64,000 bases of DNA from Ulva prolifera (taxonomy: Eukaryota; Chlorophyta; Ulvophyceae; Ulvales; Ulvaceae). Under the pieces are notes generated by a model. That model searched no databases. It worked only from the letters and a program-made list of their open reading frames with translations, and was not told the DNA's origin. Location of the stretch: NCBI GenBank assembly GCA_023078555.1, contig CM041204.1, positions 654,923 to 718,922 of the forward strand. Reading direction: 5' to 3'. Positions 47,801 through 57,946 of this stretch are shown here, piece after piece (the first letter of the stretch is position 1; every line of letters starts with the position of its first letter). Position numbers and translations under genes: made by a program.

Positions 47801-50800
47801 CTGATGCATCGCCACACCACACGCCTGACGCCGCCGACGAGATAGCAGCCGTCAACTTGACTGGGGCAGCAGCAGTGCATGACTGGGTCGTCTCCACAGT
47901 ACATGACAAAGTGTGGGGGGCTCAACATCCCCTCAGAAGTCACAGACAGCAATGATAAAAATGCTGTATCGAGACACCAGGGGGGATGCTACTGACTGGA
48001 GGAACTTAGCCTCTAAGAGTCTGTGGCCGGTTGTTGCTGGGGCTTGGTGGCAGTGGTGGCATTGAGCCCCGAACAATGGCGTGGCGCTGCAGTGCGGGGT
48101 CGCACCACGGTCGCGGCGGCGTCATGCGTGGTGCAGGACTTGAAGGAGTCCTCACACGTAATGGCCTTCGGCGGCCCACTCGGCGTCACTGCCCCATCAT
48201 CCCTCCCCCTGCAGTCACACACGCTGACCTCTCAACCCGGACGTGGAAGGTTGCCCCTGATGTCAACAAAAGTGGAACGCTGTTTGGGCAACACGAACAA
48301 AGCAGCGCGGGAACTGACCCTGGAGCAGAAGCTACGTACGATGGTGGTTAAGGGGGCACTCCATATCAACAATGCATGGGTGATCCGGAATGCATCATTC
48401 TGGAGTATCTGCCAGACATTCATACGCCATTGCAGAGTCCTCAGTGAACCACGTGGCAGAGGCCACACTGCACATTGATAGACCACCACTCAGAACCGGA
48501 CCGAATGTTCTTCGGCCTCATGACCCTGGCGGTTTAACAGCACGGCAGGATCAGCAAGCACACAGGGGTGAGAAGAGCGGGGGCAGGAAAATGCGGAGGC
48601 GGGCCGCACATGGAGAGGAGGTGCAGCATGCGGCCCTGGGTGGCGCCGAAGATGCGCTCGAGCTCGTGCCGCGGCCGCGCCCGCATGTCTGCCACCGTGT
48701 GGACCTCCATCGCCGCCAGTGTCTGGTTCGTCTTGTAACCGACGCCTGTGGCCAGCAGTGCTGTCACTGCGCCATTGCGCAAATGCATGAATGCGCCTCA
48801 GTGCGCCTGCGTCAGGAACATTAGACTCCCAGTGCAGTGCTGTGACTGGGCCCGGCACCGCCTCAACACGGCTAACATCATACTGCGAAACCATTCCTAA
48901 GAGCGCGCACGCAGAATCATAAAGGCGAGATGACTCCCGAGTCCTTGAATCACCCGTGCTTTCAAACGGGCACGTCTGGTATAAGGCCGTCGGCAAGTGG
49001 CTGATATACATAGTGCACCAGCGCACATCATTAGACCCGCATGAGGATGGAGTATTGTGATGTAGGGCGGGCATACCCGGCAAGGAGCGCACCGGCAGCG
49101 GCGCGACGAAGGCTGCCGCGGCCGGAGGTGGCATCACCGTCTGGTCGTCCGGCTTGTGCAAGCCTGACACCAGCTTGGCCATGAGCTTATTGCAGGCGAT
49201 ACCCGCAGAAGTTCGGAAGCCGGCGGTGCGGGCGATATCGGCGCGCGCCTCCGCGGCCACGCCACTGCCGACCCTCAGGAGCACCTCCCATGGCACCCCC
49301 TTGCCTGCGCCCACCGTGCAATTGAACACTCATAGCTTCCAGTGCACAGCACAGGTGTGCTGCACACAGAAAGTGACTGTCATGCTGGTCCCCAGGCTAT
49401 CTCTACTGCTGACTCCTCTGGAAAGCGCGTGTCCAAGTACAGCTTGTCGTACACCAGGAGGCAAGCACGCAGCAGCTGCGAGAGCAGTCGGTTAACACAC
49501 AGGCGCCTGGACGCAATGACAGTGGCCGAGATGATTGGGTGCAGAGATGCAGGAGCTGAACAAATACCCCGTTGATCGTCCCAAGCGGCGTCATCACCTT
49601 CTGCAGCATCGCAGCCGTCTCCTTGCAACAGCGGGGCAGCGGGTGCGTGACCTGCAGGACAGGAAGCTTTCATGTGACCCTGGCGAATTGCGAATGACAT
49701 ACAGTGAAGGTCATGAAGGCTGCCTGCATGGTCCCTAAATTCAACATGGCAGTTCAACACCCCGCTGGCGTTATGAACAGCAGCAGCCGCCATCTGCATG
49801 TCCAGTACATCAAGGCATTTGTGCACCGCATAGCCATGCAAGTGCCATGTGTTGAGAGCACCTGCGTCTGTCATCGCCCCGCTCGTGCCAACAGCGTCCT
49901 TGGCGATGCGGAGGTCCTGCAGCCGGTGCCGGCTGTCAGCCATGATGCGCTGGTTGCCTTGCCACACGTGGCCGCTCCAATGTGGCGTGCCCTGACCGGC
50001 GGCCTGCAGGGCCTTGACTCTTCGGAGGACCTGAAGAACCAAATCCACGGATCAGCAGGATGACCCAGCATTTCGAGAGAGGGAATTATGTATTTTTGCA
50101 TGGGACTAGCTAGTCCCTTGCAAATTGACTCTAGAGTCAATGTGCATAACGTGGGACTGGGCTGAAGAGCTTGCAGCCAGAGGTCGCATAGATCAACACT
50201 GGGCAGGACTGATGGATGCAGCGACGGATCAGTGGTCGGATCGGTGGAAAGCGCCAGTCCGAAATGAACGATGATAATGGTGGGGTGCAAAGCCTGGTCA
50301 AATCTGAGCACCTCATCTGTGGCATCCAGGAAAGCTTCGTCGAGGCCCCCATGCTGGACTTTACCAAACTTGTCAAGCAGTGACCAGATACTCTTACTCG
50401 CTGCTCTGTAAGGTGTGAGATCTTCTCCAGGTACCTGCACTTGTCGAGGGCGCATGGACTTGTGGAGTTGAGGTATTGTTAATCGTTGTGGCAACTTCTG
50501 ACGAAGTGTGGCGGTGTACCATGTGACGATAGTTGCTTATGTAGGACAGATATGGTACAGGTCAATCTACCGAATGTAGGGCGGGCTGTACCAACTGAAG
50601 CTCAGGACATGCTGCGAGAGCTTCCTTGATGCCTGTCAGCTTTGTAACTCCACGTGCTCGCGCCTCGTAGTTGCTGGTGACGATCAAGTACTTCTGCGTC
50701 ACTCCAACGGGCTTGCCTTTGAGAGCTGGATTCCGGACCTCTTCGACCTGTACATCGCTGGCATTCAAAGGTAGCCTCGAGGAACATGTTCAGACAGAAT

Positions 50801-51030
50801 ACTTGTGGTAGAGAGTACACATTAAAACAGAATTGTTTTTCCAGAAGAGCGATTTTTACCTGAGCATAGAAACAGTCGATGTCAAAGTGGATGATCACCC
50901 TCGCCGTGTCTGGCGTAACAAGCGTTCCCGCTGCAGACATGTGGAGATCATCGACTCCATTTGCGGTCTCGAATGGCCCCAGCACATCAAGTGGATCTGC
51001 CGCAAGAAGGTGCTCTGGTGTCTCCGTCAT
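40545..51030 (-). CDS. Double Y-family translesion DNA polymerase (iota-like core, linker, eta-like core)
   Basis: Minus-strand model: 50860-51030, 50592-50747, 50312-50434, 49862-50030, 49568-49651, one or two unresolved exons, about 49077-49300, 48610-48745, 48106-48208, 47578-47754, 44808-47390, 44235-44403, 43861-44115, 43028-43545, 42412-42756, 40545-42098. All resolved junctions are GT-AG and keep phase, giving roughly 2250 residues. The N-terminal part is a Pol iota-like core with a helix-hairpin-helix (LPGVGYKTNQTLAAMEV). The single 2583-nt exon 44808-47390 starts with the last little-finger strand of core 1 and ends with the first catalytic motif of core 2 (HVDVDSFYCQ), with no stop between. 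Core 2 is eta-like. Y-family enzymes copy past damaged bases in the nucleus. If transcripts split inside the long exon this would be two adjacent genes. Confidence 0.78.
43660..43732 (+). mobile_element. SINE 3' fragment (copy 5) in a polymerase intron
   Basis: The block GTCAATGTCCAATAGGATAT, GGCTCAGTAAATTTAG and a TTTACTTTACTTTACC tail match the 3' end of the SINE at 12344-12615. It is antisense within the intron between the 43861-44115 and 43028-43545 exons of the polymerase gene. The tRNA-like head is absent. Confidence 0.78.
44880..47240 (-). other. Disordered linker between the two polymerase cores
   Basis: About 790 codons rich in Ala, Pro, Ser, Thr and Gly, open throughout in the frame that links the two cores. 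It contains one acidic block (GDTDEDTDDDDEAIVAAAI) followed by a charged helix (AENLIKAQEKEHH). A short stretch near 46740-46850 is unlike the rest in composition and has a good donor (GTATGCG), so a cryptic intron is possible there, but the acceptors I tested would shift the frame. No zinc finger or clear PCNA-binding box was seen. Confidence 0.65.
47240..51030 (-). other. POLI: Core 1: Pol iota-like catalytic region
   Basis: Motif order follows human Pol iota: VIIHFDIDCFYAQ (metal-binding Asp residues), VGVTQKYLIVTSNYEARARG (fingers), PGEDLTPYRAASKSI, GGLDEAFLDATDE (catalytic Asp-Glu pair), HWSGHVW, TSAGIACNKLMAKLVSGLHK, SLPGVGYKTNQTL (HhH), TPSGPPKAITCEDSF and RTVTVKWRFRKA (little finger), then FDLTLLNIGVTSF. 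The QKYLIVTSNYEAR form is typical of iota rather than eta or kappa. Between HWSGHVW and the TSAGIACNK exon the gene carries extra exons that I could not fully resolve; typical Pol iota has only about 25 residues there. Confidence 0.85.
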
Positions 51031-52296
51031 ACATGTAGATCACCGCGACAGCTAGACGACACTACCTGGAACCATGCCTCCGCCAATGGAATCACCATGG
51101 TATGCACAGCAGACACACATACATACATTTGTCACGCTATTGCGCTACAACTGGCCAAGCTTGGTGAAGCGCCGAACAGCTCATCGGGTTATTCTGCTTC
51201 CATCGCGGCCTGACGCGTTGCACTGTACGGTGCAAGACCCATACATTGCAGCCAAACTCCTTCTACCAGTTCTGCAGAAGGCATGGCGGCAGACTTGGGA
51301 TTGCGCACGCAGGCGTTAGCCTGTCCAAGGTCCGGAGCTAACGAGGCTAGGCGACAGGTGGCCGGCACGCGTGCGTGGGCCTGGCAGCAGAGCTTCCGTG
51401 CAAGGTTCAGCGTACGCCACAGCATTACCTTATTTCATTTGTCACCCTCGAACGCCAGCGATCTGTCACAACGGTGATCACAAACGTGTGCGGGCCAGTG
51501 CCATACTGCATGCTAGACACGAAAGCTCCACAGGTGCATACAAGAGGCGTTACGATTCTTTGATTATTGCGTGCACCGATCCATTTGATTCATGCCGCTG
51601 TCCGTCTATGACGCCGTGGCACTATACGAATTTCGACCAGGCTCTGCCAAGTGGGGCCACTGAAGCAGAGCACAAGGAGACCACATTGCGCGGCTACGAA
51701 ACGCGATTCCAATTGCGATATCGGTGAGTAAAAATCTAGCTGCTACACTGTATGTAACCGGTGAAGTCCAGCAACACTACACATCACACCAGCCTTGTCC
51801 GATGATCAGCTCACGCGCACGATCATGGAAACAAAAGGAAAACCTATGTCAAGGCCACTTGCTGCCTGTTCAATACCTTTCCCGATACTTGCTAGATCCG
51901 CGGCACCACTCCAGCAGAGTCATTCCCTCTTTCCCACCATCCCGCCTTCTCCCCATTGCCTTCATTGCCTTCATTGCTCTCGTTGTTCTCAATCCCCTTG
52001 TTGAATCCGCGTAGCGAGAAGCTGCTAGAGCTTGTCGGGCCACTGCTATCAGTGGAGGCTGTGGCAGCACCAACTACATGTGGCCAGACACAGGAGCCTT
52101 CTCTGACGCACGGCACAGCGGGCCAGGGAGATGCTGCCCCCGCATGCACAGGGCGACTGCGACAGAATTATGTGGGCCATGTGAGCTGGGGGTCTACTTG
52201 CTCTTGCGCAATGCCGGCCTGGCCCAAGCACACGGCTCCCACAGTGACATCGCGTTGCCAGCTCAACGGCAGTCGGCAGAACGGCAGCGACAGTTT
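51031..52296. other. Upstream region of the polymerase gene
   Basis: About 1.27 kb upstream of the polymerase start, expected to contain its promoter. I see no gene here; frames are short and unstructured. Confidence 0.4.
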
Positions 52297-54440
52297 TCAT
52301 GCCCGAGTGGCCGCACATAACCTGAGCAATACAATCGACTGGACATCGTAATTGTGTTGGGCTGCCAATGCTGCCAGCCGGAGCGAGATTGCTGTGATAC
52401 GTAGAGGCATGGCATGGCATGGCATGGGCGAGGTGGCTTCTGCATCAGCATCAAGTGCAGAGTGCGTACGCGCAGCGTGCATCAGGTCAGCTGGAGCAGC
52501 ACTACACCTTACATCGGCCTCTTCAGATGACAGAGCTAGGAATTCAACCATGCACGGCAGATTCAAAATATCGTGGCCCAGCATCTCTTGCTCCTTACCT
52601 TCAGCGTCATTGGTGCTTTGGGTCCAAGCGCAGATGTCCCACAGCGTCGTGAACGCACATCAGAGTTGTAAAGAGGAGTTTGGGCAATTCCTGCGCATTC
52701 AGTGAGCAGCGACGACGACGTGACGCCTGCGATTCAACACAAGGAGCAACACAGCTGCTGTACGAGGCTCAACGTTATATGTTGAGCAGCATTGTGTGGC
52801 GTTCTAGCACCGAGCTGATTTGATTGCGCGGTGCTCTGATTTATTCTTCCACAGCGAGCAATTGACGCTGAACTCCTGCGTCCATGCCTGTCCCTCTCCA
52901 CGTACCGGTGTACTTGCTCGCAGAATATGCAGGGAAAAGTGCAACGCTCGGGCTGGATGAAGTCCGATGGTGTGTTTCTTGCGTTCTTGCACGTTTGACC
53001 TGATGTAGGAATGAAATGCTGCTTGTGGCGGTGCCATATGTCGTCCTGGTACACAAGACAACCATACAGACAAGAAGTAGTCTGGCAACAAACTATGCTC
53101 TGCATTGTGCGGGTCGTCTGGAGTCACACCCAGCGACTGTCATCTTCAACAGGCAGAATAGCTACCGCAGCTTGGCATACCAAACGACTCTGGGACCACA
53201 GCGACCTCAGTAATTGCTGATCAAGAGAGCCTGCAGTATCATGTTGTGGAAGTTCCAGTAGGTTACTGACGCACATTCATTGATTTTCCCAAACAGAGCC
53301 AGCCCACTGTTTTAGCATCGACAACTGCAGCAATGTGCAAAGATGTACAGCTGCACAATTGTGGTCTTGTGTCTCTCACAGTTCAGCTTGCAACACGTGA
53401 TGGTCACTGGCGGTGACGGCAGTCTTAGTGAAAGCACACGTGAGGTCGAGCCACTCACGATGCTCCAGAGGCCAAATTTCAGGTCATGCAGAACGATGGC
53501 CTCTGCCACCACAGGCACTGGCATACTCGCGATGTGTGATGCATACAACCGCAATGTCCGGTGTACCTGAACAGCTTCTGGCACCTGAACAGCTTCTGGC
53601 AACAACTGCGACGCGTGTCACTGTGGACACAGACATGGTCACAGTCATCTGCTGTCAAAGACTTCAGTAGCACTAACCTTTGCACAGGTGGCAGGCATTT
53701 CAGAAATCATACAGGAGCAGTATGAAAATGGACAAGCCTAGAGGATCTACCGGAACTATGACATTGAGACCTCTGATCCTGCGCGGCTGGACTGCCTTGC
53801 ACGGCCTCGCCCATGTCAGCAGCGGAAATGCGGTAGATCATGCACAATCTGAGACTGGGGACTGCGCACCCCTGAGGCCCGCATGCAGTGGCTGTCAGGC
53901 ATTGCATGCATGAGCAGAGTACATCGCGGTCATCTTGCATACGTGATCCTATCTTTGAGATACAGGATGGCTTTGAGTGTCTTTCCTGCACTCACTTGGT
54001 GGGCTGCCGCGGGTGCTGGGCCTTGGGCGTGCTCTGTCCCGAGAGGGTCGGCGGCTGGCGGAGCTGCCGTGTTGCTCCGCCGCTCTGGGCTGATCTGTTG
54101 GGGGGGGGGATTGCAGTGGGGAGCGGGTGCGGTTGGGAAGTCGCGTGGTGGTCAGTGGGCCTGAGGGGGCGAACCCGTCGGCCGGCTTGCGCATGGGGCC
54201 GGCGCCGGCCGGGCTGCCAGCTTGGGCGGCCGTTGCTGCGTGGGCGGTGGGGTCATGTTGCGTGCGGGCGTGGGGGGTGCGTGTGGTGGGGAGTTGAGCG
54301 GGGACGCGGGTTTTTGTTATCCTCTTCCGGTCGTCATGGTGCGGCACGATGTCCTCCGCCTTCTCCAGCAGCAGATTGTGCCGCTGGGAACACCCCTCCC
54401 ATATCATATCTCCCGTCTCCCAGTCCACTGTCAGCCGCGC
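52297..54440 (-). CDS. Unrecognised tandem-family gene, copy P1 (probably degenerate)
   Basis: Two segments match the intact-looking copy P2. The upstream one (about 54345-54440) reads LTVDWETGDMIWEG and LLLEKAEDIVPHHDD. The downstream one (about 52297-52690) reads TTLWDICAWTQSTND, MVEFLALSSEEADVRCSAA and DLMHAARTHSALDADAEATS. In P2 these segments lie within about 0.4 kb of each other, whereas here 1.7 kb separates them, so P1 is expanded or interrupted. I do not recognise the family. It may be a pseudogene; no start codon is identified. Confidence 0.45.
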
Positions 54441-54442
54441 CA

Positions 54443-54760
54443 GGGGCGCTGCAGGGGTGTGCAGGCTGCAATGCATGGCAGACATGCATGTGCTGGGGCG
54501 GATGTCTGTTAGAAGGGCCAATGCTGTCCAACGTGGCGGGGGCGCTGCAGGGGTGTGCAGGCTGCAATGCATGGCAGACATGCATGTGCTGGGGCGGACG
54601 TCTTTTAGAAGGGCCAATGCTGGCCAGCGTGGCGGGGGCGCTGCAGGGGGGTGCGGGCTGCAATGCATGGCAGACGTGCATGTGCTGGGGCGGACGTCTT
54701 TTAGAAGGGCCAATGCTGGCCAGCGTGGCGGGGGCGCTGCAGGGGGGTGCAGGGTGCGGG
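54443..54760. repeat. 96-bp minisatellite, about 3.3 units
   Basis: Units start at about 54447, 54543, 54639 and 54735, each exactly 96 bp apart, containing CGCTGCAGGGG, TGCAATGCATGGCAGAC and GTGCTGGGGCGGA. They are nearly identical. The unit length is a multiple of three, and the minus-strand frame stays open as a 32-residue repeat (for example RWPALALLKDVRPSTC), but it lies between copies P2 and P1 and coding use is unproven. Confidence 0.9.
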
Positions 54761-54849
54761 CTACACACGATCCGAGCAATACAAGTGGCTGGACACCGCA
54801 CATGTGCGGGCTGCCGATGCTGCCAGCCGAAGCGAGGTTGCTGTGGTAC

Positions 54850-55604
54850 AGCCATGGCATGGGCGAGGTGGCTTCTGCATCACTCTCAAGTGCAGAGTGC
54901 GCTCGCGCAGCGTGCACCAGGTCACGTTGAGCAGCATTACACCTCACATCGGCCATGTCACATGACAAAGCCAGAAACTCAAACATGCACAATAGTTACG
55001 AACTATCGTGGCCCAGGCCCAGGCCCTGGGGCCACTTGCTCGTCGCCCAATCTTCATCGGTGCTTTGGATCCACGCTGAGGTGTCCCACAACGTGATGAA
55101 CGCCTGAGTGGCTTTTCCGATTTTTTTTTTTCAGTCATCATGCATCGGCACGATGTCCTCTGCCTTCTTCAGCAGCGGATTGCACCGCTGCAGGCCCCCC
55201 TCCTCCCACAGCATCTTCCCCGTCTCCCAGTCAGCTGTCAACCGTGCCGCCACCTCCGGACTCCACTGCAGCCTGTTGAAGCCGTTAAAGTACAGCGCCC
55301 GCCGGGCCAGCCTCTGCGCTGCCATGCTGCCCTTGAAAACGTCGCCCAAGCCGGCCAGCTCCATGTAGGTGCAGTACATGCAGTAGATGGCAACGGCAGT
55401 GATGGGGGTGGTGGTGAAGAGCGCGTAGCAGGCATCGAGGACCTCTCTGCAGTGCGGCCACGGCCTGCGCTCGACGATGGCCTTGGCAACGTAATCGCGC
55501 TCGCCAACAACGGGAATCGCGTGGCTGAAATCATCTGAGGCTTCGCTCAAGAAGTCCTTGAGTTCGATGCGGTCGTGGAAGCGCGCCTGGATGCGCTCCT
55601 GCAA
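54850..55604 (-). CDS. Unrecognised tandem-family gene, copy P2
   Basis: The exon 55131-55601 (acceptor ATTGCAG) encodes ERIQARFHDRIELKDFLSEA, a Cys/Tyr-rich hydrophobic stretch (TPITAVAIYCMYCTYMELAG), RRALYFNGFNRLQWSPE and LTADWETGKMLWEEGG, ending KKAEDIVPMHDD. A second segment about 54850-55105 reads FITLWDTSAWIQSTDEDW, ALSCDMADVRCNAA and DLVHAARAHSALESDAEATS, as in P1 and P3. An upstream exon must exist beyond 55604, but a SINE lies immediately there. The ERI...F...DFL stretch loosely recalls the ERVRGLFQKSLEGQ exon of gene E, so a distant relation to the D/E family is possible. Function is unknown. Confidence 0.55.
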
Positions 55605-55641
55605 TGCACACTACGGTGTTGACAGGGCAAGCAAACACTGA

Positions 55642-55891
55642 GTCCAATGGGTTGAGGACGGTACAAAAGCTACCCCCTCCGTTTCAGGAGGTTGTGTGTT
55701 CGATTCTGCGTGCGCTTTGGGGAATCGTAACCACCTCGCTTAGCACAGGAGGAGGCCCTGTGAGTTGCGTACGGTCGTCTGAGGGGGGTTTCCAGGTGGT
55801 TTACCACTTCGGCATATGTGGCCCCGTCAACTCGGAGTTGTCAATGTCCAATAGGATACGGCTCAGTAAATTCAGAATCACTTTACTTTAC
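55642..55891 (+). mobile_element. tRNA-derived SINE, full-length copy 2
   Basis: Same organisation as the 12344-12615 copy: head GTCCAATGGGTTGAGGAC, B-box GTTCGATTCT, body GCTTAGCACAGGAGGAGGCC, GGCATATGTGGCCCC, GTCAATGTCCAATAGGATAC, and a CTTTACTTTAC tail. A small deletion removes the CGAAACGGCC block after the tRNA-like part. It lies about 40 bp upstream of the first visible exon of P2. Confidence 0.88.
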
Positions 55892-56100
55892 ATGCATGCG
55901 TAGCAGCCACATGCATGATCCGATCATGGGACAAGTTGACGCGTGCGAGCATTCCCTCATGGGCACAATCACTGACCGCACAGTCAGCTGCAGTCCATTG
56001 CTGTCAATCCAATGGATGTATCTATGTGATCAGCCATACATACACAAAGAAGCACTCACAGACTGAATTTGGTGGCGTGCTTGCTAGAAAGGCATCTTTA

Positions 56101-57509
56101 TCACCAAGAGAGACCGAAGGACCCCGCCTTGCAATTGCGGCATGACTGCCACAGACCTCCTGCATGCATGCTTGCTAACTCTAGCTGAAGTGTCTTTGCG
56201 TGCAGTACTCGGAGGCAGGTGGAGCGTGCCTCCTTGTTGCCATCCAGCAACCACCGGCGAATGCTTTTGCCCCGCCCCACGCCCGGGAACAACGCATGCA
56301 TCTCCTCTGCGACCAGTTCCCGAGGCAGCGTCGGATGGCGCAGCTGTTCCGCTTCCGCTTGTGGCCGCTGGGCGCCGCCGAGGCTCGCATGCAGGCCGCC
56401 GCCCAGCGACTGCGAGCCGCCACCTGGCGGCAGGGGGCCAGGCGGGAGCTGCACCTGCATGCCCTCTCTGCCGCGCAAGTCCACTGCTACGCCGGCACTG
56501 GCACCTGTAGCCGCCTCATTGCCGCCAGTGCAGCCGGGCGGCGGTTCGGTGCCTCCGCGCGTGGCGGGATGCGCTGCTATCCCAGCTGACACATGGGAAG
56601 ATGAAAGTGGCGCTGCAATCGTGGGTATGCTACCTTGGACTGATGGTGGAGGTGCGGCGGCCACAGGCGGCCTCTGTGCCCCTCCTTGAAGCATTGTTGG
56701 CCTTGGAACAGGCCGATTGATTTTTCTGGGGCTGGTGGAAGGGGTACGATCAGGCACTTGTACTGCGTGTCGGCCGAAGAGGGTGGTGGTGTTGGAGCCT
56801 GGCCATGGACGGGGTGGCCCAGACTGGGTTGACCCTGCGGGCTGGTACGGGCCTTCCGCCGGCTGCGTTGTGGGTGCGAAAACGCCTGTTACGGCCGTGG
56901 AAGTGCCTGGGTGTGTGACGGATTGCATGTATGCTGCAGCAGGCTCTGGCGTAGCCTCTCTTTTTGCTGTGGGAGCTGGGGTATGGCTGCGATCGGCAGC
57001 AAGAGTGGGGAGGTGGCCTGTGTTAGGGGGTCTGGGCGGGTAATTGGAAGCTGCAGGACACTCTGATTTCACTGTCATGTGCGCGAGGCGACGCTATGTG
57101 AGCGGCAGCAAAGTGGCACTGCGACGGATGTGATGAAGCTCGAGGGCACAGTGGCGGTCTCTACAGGTGACGTGCGAGCCAGTGACAGCCACCACCGTGG
57201 TGTGACACGCACGAAAGGAAATTGTAGCGTGCTCTTGGTGCGGCAGTGGCAATTGTGTGTTTCAGGAGATCATCTACAGTGCAAGCAGAAAGGCACCTTG
57301 AGCCACAGCAACACCATCCGCTGCATCATGGAAATCGGCGCCAAAGATGCCTGTGATGACATCATAATCCTGAAGTCGCTGCTTTGGACGCGTGACGGCA
57401 TTATTTGCGGACTGCGCTGCAGCCGGGACCGTCCCGCGCGCTTCTTGCGGAAACGTGCTATCGCACGCCACGGTGGAAGCAGGTTCAAGGAACACCTGCA
57501 GGCATTGGT
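56101..57509 (-). CDS. Low-complexity protein with a short conserved-looking C-terminus
   Basis: Two probable minus-strand exons: about 57292-57509 (VFLEPASTVACDSTFPQEAR, DYDVITGIFGADFHDAADG; acceptor CCTGCAG, donor AAG|GTGCC) and an exon beginning near 57040 and open to 56101. The second is Pro/Thr/Ala/Gly-rich for about 240 residues, then changes to a charged helical segment (LPRELVAEEMHALFPGVGRG, KSIRRWLLDGNKEARSTC). No known domain is recognised. It lies downstream of and on the same strand as the 57947-60253 gene and might be a continuation of that locus only if the stop at 57947 is skipped by splicing. Confidence 0.45.
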
Positions 57510-57946
57510 CATGTGATATCAAAGTGATATGTCGGGCTTCCTGTGTTGTATTGCGTAGCAAAGTGTGTGAACTGCTGTGACGCCTTGCGTGCCATTGCGA
57601 AGGCAAACTCACTGCAACCAAGGCGTGTGCCGAGAGCTGCATGTACAAATGACAGGACACATGGCACGTCTCTGGCGAAGTCGTGGGCCGTGACTGTGTC
57701 TAGTCCGCAATCCTACGAGGAATTCCGTTTACGCCCTGGCCATGGACTGGTGGGCTTCACGCTCTACAGTATGTGCTCTCACCTCCACAAGCAAGATAAT
57801 TATGCACAAGGAAGCAGATTTACCAGGTTTACAAATAGCATGGCTCTGCACGCATGCTGCCGCGGCATTCCCAGAGGACATGGCCATGGCACACCGCTGC
57901 ATGCAGTCCAACGCTTGGAGCAATAAATATTGATCTATCCATCCAT

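Noticed and set aside
54443-54760. CRISPR or LRR array
   Set aside because: The 96-bp units are contiguous with no unique spacers, and the translated repeat has no leucine spacing typical of LRRs.
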